Assembly: GCA_026120185.1 (NCBI GenBank) | Contig: JANUWF010002008.1 | Coordinates: 907,501 to 971,500, forward strand | DNA length: 64,000 nt | From: Voacanga thouarsii | Lineage: Eukaryota > Streptophyta > Magnoliopsida > Gentianales > Apocynaceae | Reading direction: 5' to 3' | Part shown: in pieces, positions 21,863 through 34,719 of the stretch | How the letters are laid out: each line of letters starts with the position of its first letter | Numbering within the stretch: the stretch's first letter is position 1 | The notes under the pieces: generated by a model | What the model was told of the DNA's origin: nothing | Databases searched by the model: none | The model's input: only the letters and a program-made list of their open reading frames with translations | Position numbers and translations under genes: made by a program

Positions 21863-23555
21863 GAATATTATTATCAACATTATTATTATTGTTGCTTGTT
21901 GTTGGAAATTAATATTTGGGAATTTCTAGAAAATATTACACTTATTTAACAATCTTATAACTATTAATTTTAATATTATTCTTTTAATAAGACTAAATAC
22001 CAAATAATATCGTTTGCTTAATAATATTTAGTATGAATTGATTATCTATTATTTAATGATTATTTATGCTTTATTAATATTTATTATATACATGTATATC
22101 AATTAATTATTACATACTAAAATATATTACTTACCTTTAGTTATTTTCTACTAGTAAAATATAGCTACTAGCTATAAACGCCCATATTACCATTTTATAC
22201 TATAATTGATATTATTTAGTTACTATTAAATATATACTTGATATCTTAAAATTTAAATGATAATATTTAGTGGTTACTATTTATTTGTCATTTATTTATA
22301 ATTCAGCATCGAATTTTTGAGTATGGTACATGTTTGAACGCTTAGAGTTGGTGATATAGTTTTATTTTGGCATGGCATGTTTAGGATGAAGACAATGTTT
22401 GGTTTGAATTATTTTTATTGAATAAGTTTAGTTGAGTAGTTGGTGACTTATTCCTTATATTTTTCCTAGACGGGACTGGGTTTCTTTGATCAAAACATTA
22501 GGAGACTTTATCTATGAGACAAGAATCAAGTAAGTTCTTACATAAAACTTGTTTGCTAAACAAAAGAAAATTGCAAGTCAAGCATGATTTTTGCTATGAA
22601 ATGGCAAGGTGTATCTAGATTACAACCATGGCTATTTTTTCTCTTTTTCTCAATCACGTTCTTTTACTTGTTGAAACTACATACTTTGCACAAACAAAAT
22701 TTTCCAACTAAAATGCTCACTCTTTTGAATAAAATGGTTCAAAATAAAAGTAGTTAACCATGATTGCAATTTTCAAAATGACAAAACTTCTGTAAACTTT
22801 TCTTATAAGGAAACAACATATGTTGAGTACTTAATAAGGGTAAGCTTGTTGGAACTAACTTTAAAAGGATAAGGTAAGTCTTTCGGTAGAGGCCTCCAAC
22901 GGGAAATAAATTCTTTATGGATAAAGTGCTAGTTCTAATTAGTCAAGTTGGTGCGAGTTAGTAACTTAGTCCAAGTGGACTATTTATCTAGAATGGACAA
23001 TTGGTAAGTTAGGGTGTAGAGATAGAGGAGTATCTCACCCAGTGGACTAATCACCCACTTGTATTGTAATGTAGGGTTTTACAATATACGGTCATGATGT
23101 GGGGTTTTATGGCCTTGACTATGATGTAGGGTTTCATAATCACCTTTATTTTAAAGTGGTTATTTATTTTCTAAATGTACACTTTTATTTGAGAAATATA
23201 AATGTAAAACACAATTCTATGTTCAAAAGCACAATGATATGACTTACAATCCTTTCTGAGATTTGTTTAAAGATGCATTCAAAAAATATTTCTCAATTTG
23301 ACATGGCCACACATAGGACTGATTTTGAAGTAATTCTCACTATGTTTTGTATCATGTTTTCAGGAAGATCTGGCTTTGAAGGTTAAGATAGGTTTGAGAC
23401 TTGAAGGTTTATTTAAGATTTATGATTCTAATTTCTTTCTAGAATTTTTATTTGTGATTTTTGAGACTTGTACGAGTTTGATTTGAGTTGTAATAAGGTT
23501 CGAAGTTAGTGCAATTCTTTTTATTTTCTTTTCACCCAATTATAAAGACCCATTG

Positions 23556-23770
23556 AGAGGGGGTGGCCCTGCCTAGGTCACCTACCATGCTCCATCCTTG
23601 AGGTTTTTTTTTTTTTAAACTTTTTCTTGTTCTTATCACTTTGTTATTCATTGTTTGATCATTCAACAATCCCTACACAAAATCAAGGTAAAAAAAATGG
23701 GGTAAGTAATCCTCTAAGCCAAATTCACAACAAATGGCATAGAAATTATAGAAGTAATGAACACTTATCA
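23556..23770 (-). repeat. Truncated 3' LTR of gypsy element 2
   Basis: On the minus strand it begins TGATAAGTGTTCATTAC at 23770, next to a purine-rich tract, and matches 43600-43831 (shared CATGCTCCATCCTT, ACTTTTTCTT, GATCAT-AACAATCC and ATAGAAATTATAGAAG). Only about 215 bp remain of an LTR that is about 1.5 kb in the 5' copy; the rest is replaced by repeat copy 3. Confidence 0.75.
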
Positions 23771-25464
23771 CTCTCCTACACTTAAGCTCTTACTTGTCCT
23801 CAAGCAAATCATAACTATCCACAACAAGCACAAAGGTCCCTAGCATTCTAGGCAAATGAAAAAGAATAATTTGGCATATGTGCAAATGTAGACTTCATGG
23901 TAGCGATATTATTCCTCCTTACTCCAGAATTCATCCTAACATCTATCTAACTAAGTTAACCTTATACAGACTCGTATATTATGCTAAACACAACTAAGGC
24001 TATTAAAGTTGAGTTAAACAAGTTTATACCTATACAATGTGATTCACAATGCCTCTCAAGTCAAGATTATGAACAATATGATTCATATTAGTTAGGAATA
24101 ATTAATCAATTTAAGTTCTATGACTTCCAGGCTACGATAATCATAAGTAGTGAATAGGGGATTGGTCCTTCTTTAACCTCAAGTGAGTGCATTTAATGCT
24201 CCACCTCACTATATTGGCTTCTTATTTTTGTAAGCTAATAAAATTGATTAATAAAAATATATGAATAATAATATTGAGCTTTTTCATTACCTTCATCATA
24301 CTCTCATTTCTTTACTCCAATCCCCAATTACTAAAACTCATATTAAGGTTTAGTTGGAAGATCATAGAATATAAATTAATAACAATTGCCTACTTATACT
24401 TCATCATAACGTTCTCATCTATTCACAGAGGAAAAAAGCTTCACAATATTTATAAAGATATAAACAAGATTAACTCAAATTCGCAAGACTTAGCCTATGC
24501 CATGCCCAATATACAAGTATACATAAAATCAACTCTATAGAAAGGTCTTAAGTAAAATTCCCAAGCAAAAAGAAGAATACTAACTCCACCAATCTAACAA
24601 ATATTAACACATATGCCAAAAAGTGATTGAGAATTAATCCAAAAATGCAACAAAAAAAAAGTACATTTTAGCACCAAAGATAAGATAAATGCTTGAAAAA
24701 AATATTGTCAATTCCCTCCCACATAGTTAAATTAGACATTATCCTTAATGGTAAAAATTAACACAATACAAGGAACATCTAATGGGACCAAAATGATAAA
24801 AGCGAGAAAAGGATAAGCAAAACTTCCCAAGTGGTGTGAAGCTCAAAAGAAAAAGAAGTCTTCAAACTATTGGAGAAGGAAGAGTTGATCTAAATGGGAA
24901 GGAATAACTCGGCAAAATAAAAGATGAAAATGATAACTAAAATAGAGAAAATAATATTAAAAAACACCAATGAAAAGAAGATAAATGAAAGGCAAAAAAA
25001 AAAGAAAATAAATCCTATTTAAAAGAAAGTCCAGAGTCTTTGCAAAGAGAAGTCAGAAATAGCCATCTGGACCAGAGCCCGAGGTGCTAGGATCTCCAGG
25101 TGGGCTACGGTTTCCACACATTGTTAGCCACATGTTATCCAAAAAGCCTTTATATCACTTTTGGCCTTCCACGAGATGCTCCTAGGTCTCTAGAAAATTT
25201 CTTTGTCCTATCCACACTTGATCCACTCGTTTCCCAAAGTGCTTAAGTATAATCCCATTCACAAAATTGATATAATAAAAGAATGTCGACTATTCCAGTA
25301 TACGATTGTAAATACATCTAAGGTACATATATACACCAAGAAAAAGTAGTATTTAAAAATATTCACAATCTACCTAAGCGAGAACGAAGAAAGTTAGTAC
25401 TATTTACTCATATGTGCAAGGTTAAATCAACAAAATCAAAATTTTCATGATATTGATGATCAGT
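23771..25464 (-). mobile_element. Internal region of gypsy element 2, apparently non-coding
   Basis: Between the tract at 23771-23785 (minus AGCTTAAGTGTAGGAGAG) and the primer-binding site at 25465 there is about 1.7 kb without any Gag, protease, RT or integrase motif that I can recognise. The hairpin motif of gypsy element 1 recurs in mutated form at 23790-23808. A short minus-strand frame at about 25130-25050 ends MCGNRSPPGDPSTSGSG…YF before a stop and may be a relic of a coding region. The layout (LTR, primer site, short internal region, polypurine tract, LTR) is that of a non-autonomous large-derivative element. Confidence 0.6.
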
Positions 25465-25482
25465 GCCTGGCAACGATGCCAA
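25465..25482 (-). other. Primer-binding site of gypsy element 2
   Basis: The minus strand reads TTGGCATCGTTGCCAGGCA, close to the TTGGCGCCGTTGCCGGGG primer site found after the 5' LTR of many plant Ty3/gypsy elements. The differences are mainly transitions, as expected from methylated-C decay. Confidence 0.7.
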
Positions 25483-25487
25483 AAGTT

Positions 25488-25848
25488 TGATGTGTTGCAT
25501 GTGTGGGTGTGTTTGAGTGGGAAATATTCTCAATAATGCCATAATCAATTCAAGTTTTAAAAGAAAATGCTAATACGCAAAATCACACAATAAATGGTAA
25601 GTATACACATCTCATAGTATAGAGATTAACAAGTATCAAATTTATAGGGAAGTTAACAATTATCACTACTTTCTTCTTATCTTACTGTTCAACTAAATCA
25701 ATAGGCAAAACAAAATAATTAACCTACTTGAAATAAAAGGCACCTAATTCCATACTTGAAAAAGTCATAAGGCTTCACAAGGGATAAGAAAAAGAAAAAT
25801 AGGACAAATAAAAGTAAAGAATCCCTAACTGAACATTTAGAATGGCAA
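25488..25848 (-). repeat. 5' LTR of gypsy element 2, 3' segment
   Basis: This is the LTR end nearest the primer site (plus strand from TGATGTGTTGCATG). The LTR is interrupted at CAA (25846-25848) by the CACTA transposon and resumes at 40937. It resembles 2809-3100 of gypsy element 1. Confidence 0.7.
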
Positions 25849-26290
25849 CACTACTAAAAATTCAAGCAAATATGACGCCGTAAAATTGTCATATTTGAGA
25901 AAATACCATCGTTTTTGCTATAAACAACAGTCATATGACGGTCGATGACGACCATTGTATATAACCCCGTCATTTTTATTAAAAAAGGCCAAAAAACTAT
26001 TGTATTTATCTAATACGACGATAAGAAAAAGCATCGCAATTACTCACCCGGGATGAGATTCTGTGAACCGTCATATTTGATGAAAAAATCGTCGTAATTA
26101 TTAAGTAAAGACGACGGTTGAAAACCATCACAAATACTGATTAATTGCAACAGTTAACAGTCACAAATACTTATAATTACGACGGCCTCTCAACATTTGC
26201 GACGGTTAACTAAAATGGCTGTAACCGTCACAAATACTTAGCAATTGCAACCATAAATAAAAATGACGGTTTTGACAGTTGTTTTTAGTT
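25849..26290. repeat. CACTA subterminal repeat array, left
   Basis: Short words related to GACGGTT/AACCGTC and TCGTCGTA recur many times in both orientations, for example GAACCGTCATAT, GACGACGGTTGAAAACC, GACGGTTAAC, GTAACCGTCACAAATAC (and a near repeat AGTCACAAATAC) and TGACGGTTTTGACAG. In En/Spm such subterminal arrays bind the TNPA protein. Confidence 0.85.
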
Positions 26291-26553
26291 CCCTTCCCCC
26301 CCCATTCATAATTTGTTTATTTGAGCATTCACCACCTGCAAATTAAACCTAACCAAGGCCAAATGTTCAACACAATTACAGCCAAAATCGAAAAAAATAT
26401 CATCAGCAAAGCCAACATCAATTAAACTACAAATAAATCAAAATAAAACTAAAATATGTACAAGTAAAAGTCATAGTACATATAGAAAAAGTAAGAAATA
26501 AAATATATCAATCCCAACTACTATTCATACACAACAAGAGGGAAAAAAATGAC

Positions 26554-28411
26554 TCAATCATGCTGATCTCCACCAGCATCATCATCAGGAGCTTCAGATT
26601 GTCTATGGGGATGAAATGTAGAACCAACACCAGGAGAGGCTGTAGAGGCACTAGATGGAGGTCTAGGAACTATGACAAATGCACCTATGTCAGCTCTATG
26701 GGATAGAGCTAATTCCAAACGTACCTCCATCTTGGCTTGCATAGCCTCTACATGTGCCTCTATACGTGCCTCCATCTCGACTTACATTGCCCGGATACGT
26801 GTCTCAACTTGCACTCTGATAGCCTCCTTAACCTCAGTAGAATAGATGGATGAATGTCTAACTGTAGTTGGTATTGGTCCCTTTACCTAACATCTAACAC
26901 AACCCCTCGTGTCAGGATCAAACATTCGCTGAAAAATTCGATCCTTCGCCTCCTCAATGCACTCAGAGTCAGAAAGTGCCTACCACTCTGCCTCTAATCA
27001 GTCCTACAAAATTAAGAAATAACATACATATTAAGTTAATATTAAAGCTAATATATTCATTTTGTCATATTTTAACAATTCAGCAAAGTAAAGTATTAAA
27101 AATGCCTTACAATCGTATCAGCAGTCAAACCATCAACCTGTTGACCATGCCACATTCGTGTCGCAAGAAACCTATCATACTGTGACGTCGACTGGCCTTG
27201 TGAGGCCTTCTGCAAACATGAACAACAATTAATTAGATAATATTTATAAAAATAAGGAATTTTTTACAATCTACTAATAAAGATAAAATAATAGTATATA
27301 CAATAATCTAAATATCTACTTAAGTATTACAGAATGTGGCATCGTTCCTGTGGTTAGTGGATATATGATATGTGATCAAATCTGGCTGTTTTGCACAGCC
27401 TCCGCCTGTGAATTAACAATGTAGTTAATATGTAACAAAAACATACCATAACCATCTTATATACATAAACAACTTCCCAATATAAAAAGTCTAATAGAGT
27501 TAATTATATGACATACACATCCTCTAAACACCAATAATCAACTAACATCCTCCACTGATCTTCGTCGAGCCTTCTATCTGCACAAGTAATAGGCTCTGTG
27601 GCATGTTGGAAAGGAATATAGTATCTACGCTTGAGCTTGGATTTGTAATCTTTCTAGGCGGCACAAAGTATCCTCATTGTGACAGTACGTCCCTCAGGTG
27701 GCATAGTTGTTTTGTCCTTACACGTGTTAAATAAATAAGTGATTAGATAAAATATAAATTGTTAACAAATTGAACTTTTAATTGAGGAGATTTTAGCCAA
27801 AGTTAGTAAGAAATTTATTTACCTATATTTCTTCCCACACAGAATCCTTCATTCTTTGAGGTACAGAATGTCAATCCCTACAATTTAAAGGAATTCTATT
27901 GCCCATTCATGCAAAACAACCAACTACGGAACTGAAACGAGAAGCTTCCACCCCTATAAGTCCTCTCGTGCTAGTTAACTCCAACCTTGAACTTCTTGAA
28001 GCTTAGTTCAGCCCACGTGGGGATAACTTTCCATCCCTCCGACCAGTTCTGGATGAAGAACTTAGAAATAACAATTTAAATAATTACCAAATACTTATAT
28101 GTAAAAATTAATCAACAGTATTATATGTATAGGACTAAAAAAATAATAAATTAACGCAAATATGAGGCACTAGGTCCTGAAGAGGTAGGTGTTGTTGTAG
28201 ATGGAGCCACACCAGAAGCAGCTATAGATGGGGTGCAACTAGGACCTGCACTAGAAGTAGATGCAGGAACTATTGTATTAGGACCAGCACCAAAAGTAGC
28301 TACAACTACTGTGTTAGTAGATCTCTCTGACGCCTGTGAAGAACTAGCCCCTGACCTCAACGCTGCTATAGCATCTTGTATTGATGCACGCCGAAGTTGT
28401 TTGTTCACCAT
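26554..28411 (-). pseudogene. CACTA second gene, TNPA-like / plant transposase 24 family
   Basis: Pieces on the minus strand form a probable multi-exon gene. At 28411 it opens MVNKQLRRASIQDAIAALRS, followed by a serine/threonine/alanine/proline-rich linker. At about 27595-27540 it encodes RRLDEDQWRMLVDYWCLEDV, matching the DQW--LVDYW signature of the Ptta/En/Spm protein family. At about 27190-27120 it encodes RMWHGQQVDGLTADTIV, and at 26990-26900 SECIEEAKDRIFQ and FDPDTRGCVRC. At 26775-26554 there is a charged helix (MEARIEAHVEAMQAKMEV) and an acidic tail DDDAGGDQHD. A TAA stop interrupts the frame after VRC, so it is probably inactive. Exon borders were not determined. Confidence 0.7.
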
Positions 28412-28609
28412 CTACAAAGCACAAAAAATAAACATGACATTAATAATTATAGATAAATTCATGGATTTATTCAAATTATAAAAAAATGTGAAACATAAAT
28501 TTAATCAAATAAATATGTACAAAACACTTGAAAAATATATAAAATACATTTAAGTCATTGTTTGTGTCTTTTTACCAGCTAAATCCACTTCCTCTCCAGA
28601 AATATTACC

Positions 28610-31600
28610 CCCTAACCCATACGGCATCTACTTCACGTGAAACAGGATGAGAATCTATTTGTTGTGCCGAAAACGTTTCTGTGTCATGGTCCTTTGAGTA
28701 CACATCGAAGTTATATCTTCTCATCATTGACATTACCACATGCCAGTCTCTCTCTCTAAGATAACGAGAGTACCAAACTTGCTTCGCTTGATTTGCTAGT
28801 ATGAACGGCTCATCTATCTCTCTACTTTCCCGGTACAACAAACAGTCAAGATTTACCAAAATGAACTTAAGGTCATCAACTTTGACACTCTGATGCGCAT
28901 CAACCCAATCACATTAAAATAACAGAAACTTCAATTGATTACAATATCGGACCATGATGATATCAGTAAGCACCCCATAGTAGTTCACACCACCTGCTAT
29001 GGGATTCTTATCTCGTGGGCTAGTGTAGCTCGTAGTGTCAGCTCTACACATAATACTAGAATTCTGAGTAGATTTATTAGCCTCGTAGGTTATTGTACGA
29101 AATCAAAGCCCATTCACGTTAAATGCATTATAACGTTTTCCTTGATTGAAAGGACCACTAGCAAGTTTTCTAACTTTAATAGGAATATCAGTACATTTTT
29201 CATTACTTCGGACAATAATAATATAAGTTCCACCAACTTAATATGTTTGAAATAATTATTAGCATTTTTCGGATGGAAGCATAACTTACATAACACTTGA
29301 GCCAAGTGTGAAATGTTTGAGAATGAATACGCTATTTTTCATGTAACCGAGCTCTCAGATGCTCTCTATTTATAACAGACATATGAAGGCTATATATGTC
29401 ACACATGGGAGTTTAGTATAAACATATATATACATAAATGCATAAAATTATATATAAGCAATTTAAAAGAAAACTAACTATCTATATGGTTTAAGGATGT
29501 TGGAGTTGGCTAGAACCCATCGGTGTGCTTGCATCAAGGTAGTACGATCAAATATTACATCAGTTCCCTTTCTAATTGGTTTACCCATCTCATTGTTATC
29601 ATCAATATATCTCGGGGGCCTATTCTCTTTGCTCTCAACATCATCTAGATATCTTGACCCAAATGTCATACATTCCTCCATTAAATACCTGCTGGCAATC
29701 GAACCTTCCGATCAAGCACGATTGCGTACGTAACATTTTAGTGTTTTTAAGTACCTTTCAACCGGAAACATCCATCGACACTGTACTGGGCCAACTAACA
29801 ATGCATCCTCTGCTAAATGTATCGGTAAATACTCCATTATGTTAAAGAAACTTGGGATGAATGTCTTTTCTAGGAGACATAGTGTAACTGCGAATTGGTT
29901 TTGAAGCTGCTCAAGATGTCTCTCCTTGTTAACCTTCGAGCACAACTATCCAAAATATGAAGCAGTCTTAATCAATAATTGTACAACATTCCTTGGCAAA
30001 GTTGTGTGGGCAGCCAATGGGATTAATTGTTGGAGTAAGATGTGAGAATCATAACTTTTCAAAGCTCCTAAAGTCTTTCTTCTCATGTTTACCTGTCGAG
30101 AAATATTAGAACAGTAGCCATCGAAAATTCTCAATTCTTTCAAAACTCTCAAGAATATTTCAACTTCAGACTTACTTATTGTGTAAGGAGCTAGTGGCAA
30201 ACTGTATCCAGTTCCGAAGAGCTTTAAAATGGGGTGTAGAAATTTTCTAATATTCATGATTTGCAAGTTTTGACGAGCTTTCAAGTTATCTTTCGAAGAA
30301 CTACTATCACCTAATATTGTATATAATAGATTGTTCGAAAAAAATTTCACTTTGTACATCGGGTCAAGATTGTGCCTCATCAAATTGCTCTCCCAATATG
30401 GCAACTCCCAAAATATACTTTTCTTCTTCCAATTGAACGAATTTATGCCAAACTTTCGTTCATAGTCAGGCTGGATTCTGATTTTCACATCATCTATTTC
30501 ATATTTTGTTAAACAACTCCCAAGTTATGTCAATATTCCGGCCCCCGTGCTCCTTGTTGGTGTTTATTGTGTTTCCATTTCACTATAGAAAGATACTTTA
30601 TCCCTACGGAGCTTATGTGACCGGTCAAGAAATCTACGATGGTGTAAGAAGCAATATTTACCCCGTTAGGCAAGCGGTAAGCTAAGCAATTGACACTGCA
30701 AATTGGACAAGCATTCTCGATATGAACGCTATAACCAGACAGATTGCAATAAGCAGAAAAATCACTTATAGTCCACATAATAGCTACACAAAAGAAATAT
30801 CTCTTTTGCTTCTACATCATATGTCATCACACCGTCACACCACAATTCTTTCAACTCCTCGATCAATGGTTGCATAAAAACATCAATCTTGTTCTCTGGA
30901 TTCTTAGGCCCATCAATAAGAGTTGACAATATAAAATATGGTTGCTTCATGCATAGCCAAGATGGTAAATTATACAGTATTAAGACAATAGGCCAAGTAC
31001 TATGTAGTATGTGTATATTTGAAAATGGACTAAATCTAACTGAGGCTAGACCGAGCTTTGCATTCTAACAATCGCCTGCAAATTCTAGATGCAATTCATA
31101 AAACTTTCTCCAGGCCTTTAAATTAGCTGGGTGCCTATAGACTCCATCTTTCATACGACCTTCTTCGTGCCACCTCATAAGAGAAGTAGTTTTGCGAGAC
31201 ATGAATAATTGCTTTGACCTTGAAGTTAACGGAAAATACCTAACACACTTACATGCAATGGTACTTCCCTTTTTTTTGTACCTCGAAGCATTACACACCC
31301 CACAATGAATGATTGCCTCATTTTCTCCCCTGTGTATCATACAAATGTTTGGACAAGCATCTCATACTTTACATTCCATTCCTAATACATTCGTAATCTT
31401 ACTAGCCTTATAGTAATTTTTAGCAATCTTCACGTCCATCTCACTAAAAGCATCTATTAAAAGCTCAAGTAGCATGTCAACGGACTTATTCGACCACCCA
31501 TTGAATACTTTCTAGTGTAACAATCTCATAATGAATGACAAAGAAGTAAATTTGGTACAACTCGGATACAACACCACATTCGCTTCTTCTAATATTTAAG

Positions 31601-31975
31601 AATCTCTCTCAAATCTTCAGGCTCTTCATTTGCATTCTGGTGCTCATTTATCCCAGTAGCATCTTGAACCATCCCAAGCATATCATCCTCTTGTACGGTG
31701 TCTAGTGAAGAAATATTAATATTTGTACTGCTAGAAGGTACGTATGTTTCCCCATGAGAGCTCCATTTTTTGTACCAATGCATGAAACCTCATATTTGAC
31801 AATGTTGTTTGATTTCTATTGCACTATAAAAGTACCTATTCTGACACTTCATACATGGACAATAGATTTTAGCTCCAATATGTTTGTCTCTCAATGCAAA
31901 TTCTATAAAGGTATCTAAACCCTTATTATATTCGTCACCTAAACACTCCTTTGAGTCAATCCATGATCCCTCCAT
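28610..31975 (-). pseudogene. CACTA TNP2 transposase with DUF4218 and DUF4216 regions
   Basis: The minus strand opens MEGSWIDSKECLGDEYNKGL at 31975 with the transposase-associated domain motif KIYCPCMKCQNR. An in-frame TGA at about 31793 follows IKQHCQI. The TNP2 catalytic region continues with LYPSCTKF, NGWSNKSVDMLLELLIDAF, ACPN-C, CGVCNASRYKKKG, PLTSRSKQLFMSRKTTSLMR, MKDGVYRHPANLKAWR, MKQPYFILSTLIDGPKNPEN and MQPLIEELKELWCDGV, all in family order. DUF4218-type sequence follows (30488-29712: GTGYSLPLAPYTISK…RNVVQLLIKTASYFG…HLAEDALLVGPVQCRWMFPVERYLK), and a DUF4216 part (about 29080-28610: TQNSG, GVNYYGVLTDII, LVKVDDLKF-LVNLD, EPFILANQAKQVWY). Stops between about 31380 and 30780 add to the damage. 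The catalytic residues were not mapped. Confidence 0.85.
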
Positions 31976-33186
31976 TCTTTTATTTCTATAACAATAATTG
32001 AAAATGCAATTAGATAGCAGGATGCGTAAGAATTATTTGTAAAAATTTTGATAATGTAGTATTAGTAAAGTGAACACCCTATTTAGTTTACTTGTACATA
32101 CTGCTGCAGCTTCAAGAATGTTATTTTGCAAATAAATAGTTCATAAAACTCATTCACAAAATACACTAGCCTCAAACTAAGTATGCTTTCAAAAGTATAA
32201 CATTCATTCTTCAAAACGTGTTAAAGAACCGGACATTAAAACCATGAGCAAAAACTATGTAGTATTCAAGGCATAGCAAAGTGAAATGATATTAAAACAG
32301 TAAATAGGACTCACCTCGTGCACGAACGTAAACTGGTCAAAAGATTTAACTCCTACGGGTCTCAATCACCTATAGTGAAATGATATAGTATTCGAGGCAT
32401 AGCAAAGTGATATAACTAAGAATACATCAATGAATAAAAAACTATTTCTATACTATGGTTATTTAAGCTATCGATCTCTCCCTATATTTGTAAGAAAAAA
32501 TAAGCTGCAAACATTATCAAAAACTCATGCCATGCTCCTTCTATTATCGCCAACTAGTAGTGTATATGGAGTTTACTAAAGTTTCAACCGATCCTCAAAG
32601 CAAGGGTGTAAAACGACACAAAACCTTACAAGCACGAAATTAGAATTCCAACTTTGCCAGTGTTTAGTGTTTTGACCATAACTTTCTATTCACAACTCCA
32701 AATCTAGTGAAATTTGTCCCAACATTCTCCTCAACAATTACAAAAAAAAAAAAAAAACAGTTTGTGCAATCCTGAAATATTAAGCCATTTTGTACATTTT
32801 ATTGGCTAAATAGAATGGCCGAGCAAAAGACCAAAATAGAATTCTGATTTCCTGATCCTACATTGCACAAACTATATCTTTCACTTCTTCTACACAACAT
32901 ATACCATCTAACACATCCAAACTCTTGTTTAATCATTATATAAGTGTGATTAAGACTCCATTTCAGCCTAGGGCCTCTAACCAAACAAAAAAAAAGCACA
33001 TAATTAACTACCTAGGCAGCAAGAACATAATTAAAATACTAAATTTATTTGTGCCAAATTCCAAAAATCCAACCGGAAATGCCTTGATAACATATTGAGA
33101 TATGCTTAGGGATATTTAGATTAATTTATAGCCCTATATACATATCAAATATAAAACTGCAATTGCGAAACAAAAACTCCTCACAT
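31976..33186. other. CACTA 5' non-coding region, first part
   Basis: This stretch lies upstream of the transposase start and before the nested LTR. I see no coding signal; it is AT-rich with a poly(A) run at about 32741-32757. It may contain a 5' untranslated exon or intron of TNP2. Confidence 0.4.
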
Positions 33187-33191
33187 AGAGT

Positions 33192-34714
33192 TGTTAAAAT
33201 TTGTGGACTCCTAAACGCGAAAAACATCCACGAATCTCTTCCGAGAATCCACGTAAACGATTAAGAAGTTCGTAGGTTTGTAAAATTACCTCTGTTAGGT
33301 GTAATCGATATCCTTCGATTCCGATTGTGCTGCTGTACGTGCAACCCGAACGATCACCAGACGCTGCAATATGCGAACGTCCTCTATTGGATACACACCG
33401 CGAACTCACTCGTCACCCGAGGAGTGCTAGCGCCTAGGGTTTGAGAGGCTTATTTTTCTAGTAGATGAAAGCTCGAATATTCTTAACAGAATAGCTCTCT
33501 AGAGAAGATGGCTAGGGTTTTCTTAAAAATCCCTCCGAACCTTTTAGAGTCCAACCCTAATAATATCTTATCGTATTTTTTAATTTAAATTCAAATTAAA
33601 TTAAAATTAATATGATAAGATTCTGTCATTATCTCAGTAATTTAACTAATTAATTTACTGAGTCAGATTCTTATAATCTGGACATTATCCAGATACATCG
33701 AATGTGGACGTATTTTCAAATTCATTGTATCTAGTAAATTTTCTAAATTCGATTAACTTAGACATATTTCCAAATTCATTGAATCTGGTTACCAGAAAAA
33801 TAACCTAACAAGTTCACTTATTGTGTGACCCTATAGGTTCATTTAACACTAACAGTGCACCTAAATCATATTTAAATGGCGCACAAGTTATAAGTGGTTT
33901 CTCACAAAACATTATAACTATCCAAGTTAAATGAAGATCGGTGATCTCTTTAAACCAAACCATAATTTTATATTTAGTCCTTTTGTCACACGATATCCAG
34001 ATTAAGCATAAGGCACGGAGCATGTCATCCTTATTAAGCTTAATCAATTATTTCTTGATTTCATAGTAGACTGTTCAAACAAATGATATCAATATCTTAG
34101 ATTGATATATTTGAGCACGACCATGCATTTTAACAATCTAACTTATCAAGGGGCCCATGGATATCTCTCCCATAATTGAGAGGGACAAATTCCTTCACTA
34201 TCAATCATATTTCTCTCATTGGTTTATTCTATATCCAACAGTAGTCTAATTTATTATCTGATTAAAGACAACTTTAGACAACGTCAAAATATAGAATTTA
34301 TCAAGTAGGAAACTATGATGAATTTAGGTTGAAGGACTTTTAATATTATTATGGCTAGAAAGTACTTATGACATATTCCATGAAGTACTCTCACAGTGGG
34401 TCATGTCCAATACAATGTTTTCTAACATTTATTTATGTTTTGACTCGATATCACAAATATCTATGACCAGTAAAACATAGACATCAAGTCACAAACATAC
34501 TAATCTTAATTTATTATTATTCCAATAATAATAGTCGATTAGGGACAGTTTTAGAATAGTCATTTTATTCATTGTTGGGTTTTACTATCAAGTCACGTAC
34601 TTGATGACCACAAAACAAAATGCACTATTCATGGAAAAGAAAACCTCATATTATTATATAAAACATAACAATAATAGTATAAGTACAAATTGACTCTAGG
34701 GCATATCCCTAACA
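33192..34714 (-). mobile_element. Solo LTR, probably Ty1/copia, 1,523 bp
   Basis: On the minus strand it begins TGTTAGGGATATGCCCTAGA and ends TTTTAACA, so TG…CA, and is flanked by perfect AGAGT duplications (33187-33191 and 34715-34719). It contains the blocks GTGTGACCCTATAGGTTCAT, CACGACCATGCATTTTAACA and CAAGGGGCCCATGGATATC, which I recognise as common in copia LTRs of dicots. No internal domain or second LTR accompanies it, so it is a solo LTR left by LTR-LTR recombination. It is nested in the CACTA element. Confidence 0.85.
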
Positions 34715-34719
34715 AGAGT

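Larger units (their letters stand above)
19625..23555. mobile_element. Diverged inverted third copy of the TGTAACACCCCAC…TTTCACA unit
   Basis: The plus strand starts TGAAACCCCACCTAAA, the reverse complement of the unit's right end, followed by GCATTACATAATCATATCA. Near 22990-23040 it reads GGACAATTGGTAAG-TTAGGGTGTAGAGAT-GAGGAGTATCTCACC, the inverse of the ACACCCAAACTTA/GTCCACTCC block of copies 1 and 2. At about 23345-23390 TATCATGTTTTCAGGAAGATC matches the inverse of GATC-CCTGAAAACATGGTATA, and at 23545 TTATAAAGACCC matches GGGTCTTTATAA. The terminal ~60 bp (TGTAACACC…) is missing at the junction with the gypsy LTR. This is the oldest of the three copies. Regions between the blocks have diverged heavily and hold A/T-rich repeats. 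Confidence 0.7.

Noticed and set aside
24274..24540. Hydrophobic 88-codon frame in gypsy element 2 interior
   Set aside because: A/T-rich composition alone produces Ile/Leu/Phe-rich frames; no start context, homologue motif or neighbour supports it.
33194..33409. 71-codon minus-strand frame with Arg/Ser-rich text
   Set aside because: It lies wholly inside the solo LTR and has no recognisable motif.
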